This document shows positions 28,397-36,242 of a stretch of 64,000 bases of DNA, piece after piece (the first letter of the stretch is position 1; each line of letters begins with the position of its first letter). The stretch lies in contig NZ_SDPT01000003.1 of assembly GCF_004135605.1 (NCBI RefSeq), positions 372,001-436,000 of the forward strand. Direction: 5' to 3'. The stretch is from Sphingomonas desiccabilis. GTDB lineage: Bacteria; Pseudomonadota; Alphaproteobacteria; Sphingomonadales; Sphingomonadaceae. Position numbers and translations under genes: made by a program. The notes under the pieces are model-generated. The model was not told the origin of the DNA. It saw only the letters and a program-made list of their open reading frames with translations, and did not search any database.

Positions 28397-29328
28397 GGTG
28401 CGTCCGGAAAGTTCAGCCGCGCTTCCTCGATCACCAGCGGCACGTTGCGCGTCCGCTCGGCGATCAGCCGCAACTGGTCGCCGATCAGGCCCAGGAAGAG
28501 CAGAAGGGTGGCGAACATCGCGGTTCCTGCCGCCCAGCCGAGCCATGCTCCCGCGGGGCCGCCCGCGATCAGCGCGACGACGCCGACGACCGCAAGCAGC
28601 AGCGCCAACGATCCCGCCGATACCGCCAGCAGGATCGGCGCACGCAGCAGGGTCTTGGCCGATCCGGCGAGGCCGGACAGCGCGAAGCCCAACAGGCTGG
28701 CGAAGCCGTTCTTGGTCTCGCCGCCCGCGCGTTCCGGCCGGTCGAACGGCACCAGCGCGATCGGATAGCCGCTCTCCACCAGCATGCCGCGGAAGAAGGG
28801 TTCGGGCTCCTTCCACCGGCGCAGCGTGTCCACCACCTTGCGGTCGAACAGCCCGAAGCCGGTGACGTTGGGGATCACGGGATAGTCGGCGATGCGGCCG
28901 AGCAGCGCATAGCCCGCGCGGCGCACCAGCCCCAGCAGCAGGCCCGTGCGTTCGCTGCGGCGCTGGCCCAGCACGATCGCAGCACCGCCGCGCCACAGCG
29001 CGACCAGTTCGCCGATCATCGCGGGCGGGTCCTGGAAATCGGCGCACATCCCGATCACCGCAGCGCCGCGCGCTTGGTAGATGCCATGCGTCGGGGAACG
29101 CATCTGGCCATAGTTGCGGTTGTTGAGGATGCCGCGCACGCGCGGGTCGGCCGCGCAGAGCGCGCGGATCGCGTCGCGCGTCCCGTCGGTCGAGCCATTG
29201 TCGATCAGGATGATCTCATGGCTTGCCGCGTGGCGCTCTGCCTCGCGCGTCACTGCCGCGGTGATCGCCGCGACATTCTCGATCTCGTTGAAGCACGGGA
29301 TCACGATCGAGAGCTCGGGTGCGCTCAC
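28393..29328 (-). CDS. GT2 family glycosyltransferase, GtrB/DPM1-like with two C-terminal helices
   Basis: This 311-residue protein starts at a GTG overlapping the Wzz stop. A GT-A domain (about 1-220) has SIVIPCFNEIENV, IILIDNGSTDGT and MCADFQDPPAMI, the metal-site region of polyprenyl-phosphate sugar transferases. Two hydrophobic helices (about 232-255 and 262-288) anchor it in the membrane, as in GtrB. It should load a sugar from a nucleotide donor onto undecaprenyl phosphate. Gene order with a GtrA-family protein and a GT-C enzyme forms a three-component periplasmic glycosylation module within the export operon. Confidence 0.9.
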   Translation of the reverse strand: MSAPELSIVIPCFNEIENVAAITAAVTREAERHAASHEIILIDNGSTDGTRDAIRALCAADPRVRGILNNRNYGQMRSPTHGIYQARGAAVIGMCADFQDPPAMIGELVALWRGGAAIVLGQRRSERTGLLLGLVRRAGYALLGRIADYPVIPNVTGFGLFDRKVVDTLRRWKEPEPFFRGMLVESGYPIALVPFDRPERAGGETKNGFASLLGFALSGLAGSAKTLLRAPILLAVSAGSLALLLAVVGVVALIAGGPAGAWLGWAAGTAMFATLLLFLGLIGDQLRLIAERTRNVPLVIEEARLNFPDAP

Positions 29329-30416
29329 GGCCTAGGCTTTCCGATGACGGGCAGGCGGATGCCGGTCGCCGGCGCATAGAGCTCGGTGAAGAACGCCAGC
29401 GCGATCACCAGCGCGAGCAGCGCCACCGCGGGAACGTTGTACTTGCGGTCCACGTCCAGTCGCGGTGCCTCGATCACCTCGGCGTCGGACGCGGTCTCGG
29501 CCGCGAGCGATTCCACCGCGATCTCTTCGGACGAGCGCGCATAGACCTCGTACAGCGCCTGGGCGAAGCGATAATCGCGGTAGAGGTCGAGGTATTCGCC
29601 CGATACTTCGGTCAGGCCCGCGACGTTCGGCCCGGCGGCGCCCGACGCAGGGTCGGCGGTGCGGGCGATCTGCGCGCGCAACGTGCCGACCTCCGACTCC
29701 GCTGCACGCAGCTGCGGGTTCTCGTCGCCCTGGAACTGTCGGAGCGTTTGCACCTCCACCTGTTTTGCCTGGAGCTGGGCCTGCAATCCCGCGCGCAGCG
29801 ACAGCTCGGCACCCAGCTGCGCCTCGGGTTCCGCCAGCCGGTTGCGGCGGCGGAAGGCGTTGAGCGCCGCCTCGGCCTTCACCACCCGCTCGCCCGCTTC
29901 GCCGAAGCGAGCGCGCACCACTTCCTGCTTGCGGCGGACGCGGCCACGGCTGAGCGCGTTCAGCCGTTGGCTGATCGCGGCGACATAGGCGCGGGTCAGC
30001 GTTTCCGCCTCCGGCGCGTCGTGAGTGCGCGCCTCGACCTCGATCACGCCGCCGGTGAGCGAATGGATGTCCACCTTCTTCGCAAGCGCCAGCTGCGCCT
30101 TTCGGGCCGAGCCATACCGCTCGACCAGCTTCAGCCGGGCGATGACCGCGTCGCTGACCTCCCGGCCACGGGCGACCGACAGATAGAGGTCGATCGGCTG
30201 CTTGCCGCCGCCCAGTAGCGCGGCAAAACCGCCGAGTTGGCCCATGCCGCTCACCGTGGAACTCAGGCCGAGGCTGCCGGGCTCCTGCGGCACGAGCTTG
30301 GCGCGCGCCTCATAGGGCTGCGGCACGACCGAGAGCAGCGCCAGCACCAGCGCCGCTCCCCCATAGGCGCGCAGACGCCAGCGCGGGTCGCGCACCCATT
30401 GCGTCACCCGTGCCAT
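29325..30416 (-). CDS. Wzz/PCP-family polysaccharide co-polymerase without a kinase domain
   Basis: The 363-residue protein has an N-terminal helix (about 15-33) and a C-terminal helix (about 328-348, ending in proline-rich GIRLPVIGKPRP), flanking a periplasmic coiled-coil region (about 145-290, with Glu/Gln/Ala-rich heptads). It has no cytoplasmic tyrosine-kinase domain, so it fits PCP-2b or Wzz-like chain-length regulators such as KpsE. It overlaps both neighbours by four bases and acts with the Wza-like exporter encoded just upstream. Confidence 0.85.
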   Translation of the reverse strand: MARVTQWVRDPRWRLRAYGGAALVLALLSVVPQPYEARAKLVPQEPGSLGLSSTVSGMGQLGGFAALLGGGKQPIDLYLSVARGREVSDAVIARLKLVERYGSARKAQLALAKKVDIHSLTGGVIEVEARTHDAPEAETLTRAYVAAISQRLNALSRGRVRRKQEVVRARFGEAGERVVKAEAALNAFRRRNRLAEPEAQLGAELSLRAGLQAQLQAKQVEVQTLRQFQGDENPQLRAAESEVGTLRAQIARTADPASGAAGPNVAGLTEVSGEYLDLYRDYRFAQALYEVYARSSEEIAVESLAAETASDAEVIEAPRLDVDRKYNVPAVALLALVIALAFFTELYAPATGIRLPVIGKPRP

Positions 30417-32281
30417 CAGTTCACCGCATTCACGACGGTGGCTGCGCCGATGACGCCGCCGAACAGGCTGCCCGTGATGTCGCGCAGCCGCGCCCAGAAC
30501 TCGCCGCGATTCGCATCGACCGGCACGAACACCAGGTCGCCCGGGAGCGCCGGCGCCTTGAGCGTCCGGCCTCCGCGTGCCAGCACGGTGCCGTTGGCGC
30601 GCACGACGAAGATCTCCTTCTTGTCGCCCAGCGACTGGATGCCGCCCGCGCTCTCGACGGCGTCGCCGATCGTCTGCCCCTCGCGGTAGGCAAAGGAGGC
30701 AGGGCTCGCGACCGCGCCGAACACGCCAACCGTCACCGGGCGGGTGGGGACATAGATCGCGTCGTTGTTCTCGACGATCAGGTCGGCGGGAAGCGTAGCG
30801 GCGTTAACGGGCAGGTCGAACACCAGCCGGCCGCTCGGCTCGCGTGCCCGCATCTTGGCGATCACCTGATCGATCAGTTGGAGATTGGCGGCCGACGACA
30901 ACTGCGCCCGATTGACCGACACCAGCGGCTGGGTGCTGAGCAGCAGCTCCATGTCATCGACGGCCCGCGCGAAGCTCTCGCGCTGCTGCGCCTTTACGCT
31001 CTCCCGCGTGATGACGCTCGCATAGGGAAAGGCCTCGCGGGTGAGACCGCCGGCCTGCTGGACGACGTCGGCGAGGCGCGATCCCGGCTGGACATAGTAG
31101 CGGCCCGGCTTTGCCACTTCGCCGCTCAACGTGACCAGCACCGGCTGCTGCGCGACCGGGCGGGCGATGCCGACGTTGGTGAGCACGCGCACCACGTCGC
31201 CACGGCGCACGGCGCGGGTGCGCGCTTCGGCCGCGCTCAGCTGCTGCCAGCCGCCGTTGCCGCTGCCGAGCGTGTCGAGCACCAGCAGGCGGGTGTCGTC
31301 TGCGACGGTGCTGACGCCACCGGCATAGGCGACCGCATCGGCCAGGGTCTCGCCCGGCCCGACTTCGAAGATCGCCTCGCGATTGACGCTGCCGGTGACG
31401 GCGACCTGCTCGCCCGCCGGGGCGATGTGGATGACGTCGCCGTTGCGGAGCACCGCGTCGCCGGTCTTGTCGCCCCGGAGCAGCAGGTCATAGAGGTCGA
31501 AATCGGAGACCAGCGTGCCGCCCCGGCGCAGCTGGATCGAGCGGAAGCTGCCGCCCTCGGAAGGCCCACCCGCGGCCAGCACGGCGTTCACCAGGGTCGA
31601 GACGCTGTTGACGGTGTAGGCGCCGGGCTGACGCGCGAAGCCGGTGACATAGACGGTCAGGCCGCGCAGTCGCGCCATGCCGACCTCGAGCTGGAAGTTG
31701 CGATACTGGCGCGAAACCTGGGACGCGACGACGCTGCGCACGTCGCCATAGCGTACGCCACCCACCTGGACTGCGCCTACGCGCGGCACGAAGATCCGGC
31801 CTTCGCTGTCAACGGTCAGGCGCAGGTTGGATCCCTGGACCGAGCCCGACAAGTCGAGCCGCAACTGGTCGCCCGGGCTGATGAGATAATCGGCTGGGAT
31901 CGCCGTGGTGGCGGGAGTAGTGAAGTCGCGCGCTTCCGGCACGAGCAGCTCGGACCCGAACCGGCGCAGCGGCTTGCCGGCAACCTGGGAGACATAGGCC
32001 TCGAATTCGCTCGGCGGCGGTGCCGGGTCCGGACCCTGCGGCGTCGCACCGATAGGGGATTGAGACGCAACCGGCTCGCTTTCGGCCAGAGGCGGGTCGA
32101 TGCGGGCGGGAGAGAAAGGAGCAGGGCTCGCCTCCGGCACCGCCACGCCCGGCGCTGCCGAAGGCGCACCCGTGGCCGGACGTGCCGTGCCGCCGACCGG
32201 CGAGAGCAACTGGGCGGCGGCGGGAAGGGGCGTGAGCGCGAGGGCAGCACTCGCAAGCAGGGAGGCGCGGGCAAGCATCAT
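30416..32281 (-). CDS. Wza-like polysaccharide export outer-membrane protein with SLBB repeats
   Basis: The ATG at 32281 (ATGA overlap with the IMPase stop) gives 621 residues with signal peptide MMLARASLLASAALALTPLPAAAQ and a proline/alanine-rich linker to about residue 95. The polysaccharide export domain starts at ADYLISPGDQLRLDLSGS (about residue 130), followed by several SLBB beta-grasp repeats (VTGFARQPGAYTVNS, VTGSVNREAIFEVGPGETLADA, LSGEVAKPGRYYVQPGSRLADV, VFGAVASPASFAYREGQTI). No lipobox Cys is seen at the signal cleavage site, unlike E. coli Wza. It should form the outer-membrane exit channel. This multi-SLBB layout is longer than the roughly 380 residues of Wza. Confidence 0.92.
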   Translation of the reverse strand: MMLARASLLASAALALTPLPAAAQLLSPVGGTARPATGAPSAAPGVAVPEASPAPFSPARIDPPLAESEPVASQSPIGATPQGPDPAPPPSEFEAYVSQVAGKPLRRFGSELLVPEARDFTTPATTAIPADYLISPGDQLRLDLSGSVQGSNLRLTVDSEGRIFVPRVGAVQVGGVRYGDVRSVVASQVSRQYRNFQLEVGMARLRGLTVYVTGFARQPGAYTVNSVSTLVNAVLAAGGPSEGGSFRSIQLRRGGTLVSDFDLYDLLLRGDKTGDAVLRNGDVIHIAPAGEQVAVTGSVNREAIFEVGPGETLADAVAYAGGVSTVADDTRLLVLDTLGSGNGGWQQLSAAEARTRAVRRGDVVRVLTNVGIARPVAQQPVLVTLSGEVAKPGRYYVQPGSRLADVVQQAGGLTREAFPYASVITRESVKAQQRESFARAVDDMELLLSTQPLVSVNRAQLSSAANLQLIDQVIAKMRAREPSGRLVFDLPVNAATLPADLIVENNDAIYVPTRPVTVGVFGAVASPASFAYREGQTIGDAVESAGGIQSLGDKKEIFVVRANGTVLARGGRTLKAPALPGDLVFVPVDANRGEFWARLRDITGSLFGGVIGAATVVNAVN

Positions 32282-33108
32282 GCAGCCAGCGCTCCGAGCG
32301 AGCCTACTTCGGCAAGCGGAGTACGCAGCACCTCCGCTGCCACTTCCCACAGGCGCCCGTCCGCCGCGGCGAGCAGGCCGGCGCGGTCCGAGCCGACCCG
32401 ATAGGCGCTGCCGTCCCAATGGGTGGCGTGACCGCCGGCTTCGGTCAGGAACAGCACGCCTGCGGCATGATCCCAGGGCAGGATGCGCTGGAACAGCGCC
32501 ACGTCGTTGCGGCCGTTCACCAGCCGCGGATAGCTCTCCGCCGCGCATCGCGGAATCGGCTCCAGCGCAAATCGCCGCTCGGCCGCGCGATGCGCCCGTA
32601 CGCGCTCGGCGGGCGCCATGAACTGGGTCGCCAGCGCCGCCACCGGCCGCAGGCGTCCGCTGTTCCGCGTGCGAACCGGCCGTTCGTCGATCCAGGCACC
32701 CAGGCCGCGCTCGGCATGGCACATGCGCCCGGTCCCGGGGTCGAGCATCCAGGATGCGACCGGCTCGCCCTCGGAGACGAGCGCGACCATGATCCCGAAC
32801 GCGCCGGACCCGCTGGCGAAGTTGGCGGTGCCGTCGAGGGGATCGACCAGCCACACGGCGCCGCTGCCGATGCCGTCGAGCAGCGCGGGGTTCTCGGCGC
32901 ACGCCTCCTCCCCGACGACCCGCGCGCCGATGCCGAGCCGGTCGAGTCCCTCCCGCAGCCGCGCCTCCGCCTCCCGGTCGACGCAGGTCACCACCTCGCC
33001 CGGGCTCTTTTCCGCGATTTCATGCGCTGCGAGCGCCTGATGGCGCGGCATCACCACGCGATCTGCGACATCGCGCATCAGCGCGGCGACGTGTCCGGCC
33101 AGCGACAT
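32278..33108 (-). CDS. inositol-monophosphatase-family phosphatase (CysQ-like)
   Basis: The 276-residue enzyme carries the family metal motifs: GEEA (about 62-65), WLVDPLDGTANF (about 86) and LPWDHAAGVLFLTEAGG (about 205), which bind the Mg ions that hydrolyse a phosphomonoester. Members include inositol monophosphatase, CysQ 3'-phosphoadenosine phosphatase and histidinol-phosphatase; the exact substrate is not readable. In the polysaccharide operon it could dephosphorylate a sugar phosphate or clear a nucleotide by-product. It starts four bases after the aldolase stop and overlaps the Wza-like gene by four bases. Confidence 0.88.
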   Translation of the reverse strand: MSLAGHVAALMRDVADRVVMPRHQALAAHEIAEKSPGEVVTCVDREAEARLREGLDRLGIGARVVGEEACAENPALLDGIGSGAVWLVDPLDGTANFASGSGAFGIMVALVSEGEPVASWMLDPGTGRMCHAERGLGAWIDERPVRTRNSGRLRPVAALATQFMAPAERVRAHRAAERRFALEPIPRCAAESYPRLVNGRNDVALFQRILPWDHAAGVLFLTEAGGHATHWDGSAYRVGSDRAGLLAAADGRLWEVAAEVLRTPLAEVGSLGALAA

Positions 33109-33112
33109 GGGA

Positions 33113-33919
33113 TCAGGCGGCGACCAGATCGGGCGTGTTGGCCCGGGTGGTGCGTTCGCGCATCATGGCGATGCGGCTGGCGTCTTCCTCCGCCATTGCG
33201 CGGTAGAGATCGCGCTTGTTCTCCAGCCAGGCGAGCTCGAACGCGGTCGCAAGCGCGATGCCGCCATCGAACCCGTCCCCCTCGACCGCCGCGCCGTCGA
33301 ACACCACCTTGCGCGTCTCGAACCGGTCGAGCCGTACCTGGCGGATTTCCCGCAAGGCGGGCGCTGCCTCGACCGCGACCGAGCCGCCGACGACGAGCTC
33401 CAGATCGTGGCGGCGGCAGGCCTCGGCCGTGACCAGCACCGCATCGGTGATCGCCCGCTCGTTGATCGCGCCGCGCGGGAGCCCCTTGGACAGGGTGAAG
33501 TCGACGCGGCCGAAGACGACGCCGTCGAGACGCTCGGCCGCGATCGGCAGCATCTCCTCAAGCACCTTCAGCGTCGCTTCGGTCTCGAGGTTGAACAGGA
33601 ACTCGGTCCCGCCGCTGTTGGCGCCATAGACCTTGTCGCGCGCGTCGGCGAATTTGGAGAGCGCATAGGGCGTCTCGACCATCGGGGCGATGATATAGTC
33701 GGTGCCGTAAAGCTTCGACGCGTGCAGGTCCGACACCGCCTCGCACCCGCCGATCTTGAGTGCGACCTTCAGGTCGGCGCGGCGGGCGAGTTCAAGCAGG
33801 CGAAGGAACTCGTCCGGTCGCGTGCCTTCGGCCTCGAACTCCGCCTTCACGGCGACGAAGCCATAGTGGTCGCGACCCTTTTTCAGCAAATCGAGCATAT
33901 GTGCTTCGGTGGGGCTCAT
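33113..33919 (-). CDS. HpcH/HpaI aldolase/citrate lyase family protein
   Basis: I chose the second of two adjacent ATGs (33919) because GGGAGG lies at ideal spacing; this gives 268 residues. The fold of HpcH/HpaI aldolases is suggested by KIGGCEAVSDL, IIAPMVETPYALSKF, FLFNLETEATL (with the metal-binding Glu) and GVVFGRVDFTLSKG (with the metal-binding Asp). The family cleaves 4-hydroxy-2-oxoacids or CoA thioesters, often to pyruvate or acetyl units. It is first in the nine-gene polysaccharide operon, which is unusual. It may make or consume a keto-acid building block, but the substrate is unknown. Confidence 0.78.
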   Translation of the reverse strand: MSPTEAHMLDLLKKGRDHYGFVAVKAEFEAEGTRPDEFLRLLELARRADLKVALKIGGCEAVSDLHASKLYGTDYIIAPMVETPYALSKFADARDKVYGANSGGTEFLFNLETEATLKVLEEMLPIAAERLDGVVFGRVDFTLSKGLPRGAINERAITDAVLVTAEACRRHDLELVVGGSVAVEAAPALREIRQVRLDRFETRKVVFDGAAVEGDGFDGGIALATAFELAWLENKRDLYRAMAEEDASRIAMMRERTTRANTPDLVAA

Positions 33920-34026
33920 CATGTCCTCCCGGGGATGGTTTTCGGGGGAGAAACGGAGCCGCGCAGCCAATCCCGTAAAGGTTCCGGCCGGATGCGGAAT
34001 TGTGTCTGCGACTCCGTTTGGCGGTC

Positions 34027-34614
34027 ATGCGGCTGCTGCTTGCCCTGCTGGTGCTGTCCCCCGCCGTCGCGACCGCGCAGGATTCGTCGACGCTGCGCGT
34101 CTCGTCCCGCTTCGGCCTTCGCACCGATCCTTTCCACGGCCGAGCCACCGACCATCGCGGCGTCGACCTGCCCGGGGCGCCGGGCACCCCGGTGCTCGCC
34201 GCAGCGACGGGGGTGGTGCGGGTCGCAGGACGGCGCGGCGGGTACGGCGAGTTGATCGAGCTCGCCCATGCGGACGGCAGCGCCACGCGCTACGCCCATC
34301 TTTCCCGCATCCTCGTGCAGCCAGGCGAGATGGTCGAGCAGGGGCAGGTGATCGGCCGGATGGGTTCGACCGGGCGCTCGACGGGCAGTCATCTTCATTT
34401 CGAATATCGGGTCGGCGGCGTCCCCGTGGATCCGCTCCGCTACCTGGGAACGACACCTGCCGCGCCCGAGCGCCCGCGGGCGGATGCGCCGGATCGAACC
34501 GTGCCGGCGCCGCCCCATCGCTCGCGCTTCGCACAACGCCGGGTCCCGCACCCGAGCGTCGATCAGGACACCTTGCCGAGTGGTAGCACCGCGTTGCGAT
34601 CCCCCGGGCCGTAG
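34027..34614 (+). CDS. M23-family (LytM) peptidoglycan endopeptidase-like protein
   Basis: From the ATG at 34027 the protein has 195 residues with a signal peptide (MRLLLALLVLSPAVATAQ). The LytM domain (about 20-140) keeps its zinc and catalytic residues: HRGVDLPG (His and Asp ligands), RYAHLS, and SHLHFEY (catalytic and ligand His). It should cut peptide crosslinks in peptidoglycan, acting alone in the periplasm. A basic, proline-rich tail of about 45 residues follows. It is divergent from the polysaccharide operon and 104 bases ahead of the ECF sigma gene; it may be regulated on its own. Confidence 0.87.
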   Translation: MRLLLALLVLSPAVATAQDSSTLRVSSRFGLRTDPFHGRATDHRGVDLPGAPGTPVLAAATGVVRVAGRRGGYGELIELAHADGSATRYAHLSRILVQPGEMVEQGQVIGRMGSTGRSTGSHLHFEYRVGGVPVDPLRYLGTTPAAPERPRADAPDRTVPAPPHRSRFAQRRVPHPSVDQDTLPSGSTALRSPGP

Positions 34615-34718
34615 CCGCAGAGTTCGAGCCAACTGCACCGCATCTGGAGGGATCGTCCCGGCGCAGCCCGAGCAAGTGGGGCTTGGCAACGGGCGCAGGG
34701 AGTGCTTTCCCGTGCGCG

Positions 34719-35234
34719 ATGGAACCGGATTCGAAGTCCGACGGCCTTACGCGTGTCCTTGTCGACGAGCGGGCGCGTCTGCTGCGCTTCCTCGCGGCGC
34801 GTGGCGCAGGCGACGAGGCGGAGGACGTGTTCCAGGATCTTTGGCAGCGGCTGGTGGCGGCCCCTGCGCAGCCGATCGCAGATCCCATCGCCTATCTGTT
34901 TCGCGCGGCCGAGAACGTGCTGCGCGACCGACGGCGCAGCGCGATCAGCCGTGAGCGGAGGCAGCAGGATTGGCACGAGGCGAGCGTCGGCGAGCGCGAC
35001 GAGGCGGTGGGGGAGCGCGTGCTGATCGCCCGGCAGCGCCTCGGCGAAGCGGAGGCGGTGCTTGCCGCCCAGGGGCCAAGGGTCAGTCAGGTGTTCCGGC
35101 GCTACCGGCTGGACGGCGTCGGCCAGGCTGCGATCGCGCGGGAGATGGGGGTGAGCCTCAGTTCGATCGAGAAGGACCTGCAGAAGGCCTATCGTGCGTT
35201 GTCGCAGCTGAGAGAGAAATTCGATGCGGAATAG
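34719..35234 (+). CDS. FecI-type ECF sigma factor
   Basis: The protein has 171 residues from the ATG at 34719. Sigma region 2 (about 10-75, with LLRFLAARGAGDEAEDVFQDLW) and region 4 (about 110-165, with REMGVSLSSIEKDLQKAYRAL, the helix-turn-helix) are present and no C-terminal extension is seen. The EDVFQDLW signature and the following fecR and STN-type receptor place it in the FecI group, which responds to ligand binding by its receptor. It would activate its own three-gene unit. Confidence 0.92.
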   Translation: MEPDSKSDGLTRVLVDERARLLRFLAARGAGDEAEDVFQDLWQRLVAAPAQPIADPIAYLFRAAENVLRDRRRSAISRERRQQDWHEASVGERDEAVGERVLIARQRLGEAEAVLAAQGPRVSQVFRRYRLDGVGQAAIAREMGVSLSSIEKDLQKAYRALSQLREKFDAE

Positions 35235-35261
35235 CCGGAAAGGCTCCGTCTCAAAGAAAGT

Positions 35262-36242
35262 ATGGGCATGAACGCTGCACCCCACGATATGCTTCGGGAC
35301 GACGCGCGCCTCTGGGCGATCCGCGTCGGCGATCCGGCATTCGCGGATTGGGACGGCTTCAACACTTGGCTGGAGGCGGATCCGGCACACAATGCCGCCT
35401 ATGAAGCGGCGCTCGACGATCTGGACGCTGCCGACGCCTTGTTCGACGTGCCTCCGGCGCGCGCTCCGGTCCTGCCACGGCCGGCGGCAGCGACGGTCCG
35501 ATCCGGTAGCGGGCCGCGGCGCTGGCGTGCACCCGCGATGGCCGCCTGCGTCGCCGTGCTGGCGGTCGGCGGCGGCTGGCTCGCGCTCGATCGCGGATCG
35601 ATGCAGGAATATGCGACCGCGCCTGGACAGCGCCGCGCGATCGAGCTGGTCGACGGATCGCGCATCGTTCTCAACGGCGGCACCCGGCTGGCGCTGGACA
35701 GCGCGAATCCGCGTGCGGTGACGATGGCGGACGGCGAGGCGCTGTTCCAGATCCGCCACGACTCCGAAGCCCCGTTCGTGGTGACCACGGGGGACGGAAC
35801 TCGCCTGATCGACGTCGGCACGACGTTCAACGTCGTCGGCGAAAAAGGCGCGCTGTCGGTAAAAGTCGCCGAAGGGGCGGTGGTCTATCGCGGCGGGGGA
35901 GCCGAGATGCGGCTGGATGCCGGAGAGATGCTGACTCGTGCAACCACGGGTGCGGCGCCGCGCAAGCAGGCGGTCGATCCATCCACGGTCGGTGCCTGGA
36001 GGACGGGCTATCTCCAGTTCAGCGATACACCGTTGGATGAACTCGCTGCCGATCTCTCGCGCAATCTGGGCGTGCCCGTCGCGATCGATGATCGGCTGGC
36101 GACCCGCCGCTTTTCGGGGACGGTCATGGCGGATGGCGGCGCGGATGCGGTGATGGCACGCGTCGGGCCGCTGCTCGACGTGCAGCTGGAACGCCGTGGC
36201 GACGGCTGGATGATGACACCGAACGATGGTGCGCGCCGCTAG
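35262..36242 (+). CDS. FecR-type anti-sigma/transducer protein
   Basis: This 326-residue protein has an N-terminal cytoplasmic DUF4880-like segment (about 10-55, with FNTWLEADPAHNAAYEAA), a single transmembrane helix (about 93-110) and a periplasmic FecR domain (about 120-215, with LVDGSRIVLNGGTRLAL). The C-terminal region (about 250-326) resembles the receptor-contact domain (YLQFSDTPLDELAADLSRNLGVPVAIDD). It relays the signal from the downstream receptor to the sigma factor. A second ATG lies two codons in. It starts 27 bases after the sigma stop and overlaps the receptor gene by 17 bases. Confidence 0.92.
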   Translation: MGMNAAPHDMLRDDARLWAIRVGDPAFADWDGFNTWLEADPAHNAAYEAALDDLDAADALFDVPPARAPVLPRPAAATVRSGSGPRRWRAPAMAACVAVLAVGGGWLALDRGSMQEYATAPGQRRAIELVDGSRIVLNGGTRLALDSANPRAVTMADGEALFQIRHDSEAPFVVTTGDGTRLIDVGTTFNVVGEKGALSVKVAEGAVVYRGGGAEMRLDAGEMLTRATTGAAPRKQAVDPSTVGAWRTGYLQFSDTPLDELAADLSRNLGVPVAIDDRLATRRFSGTVMADGGADAVMARVGPLLDVQLERRGDGWMMTPNDGARR

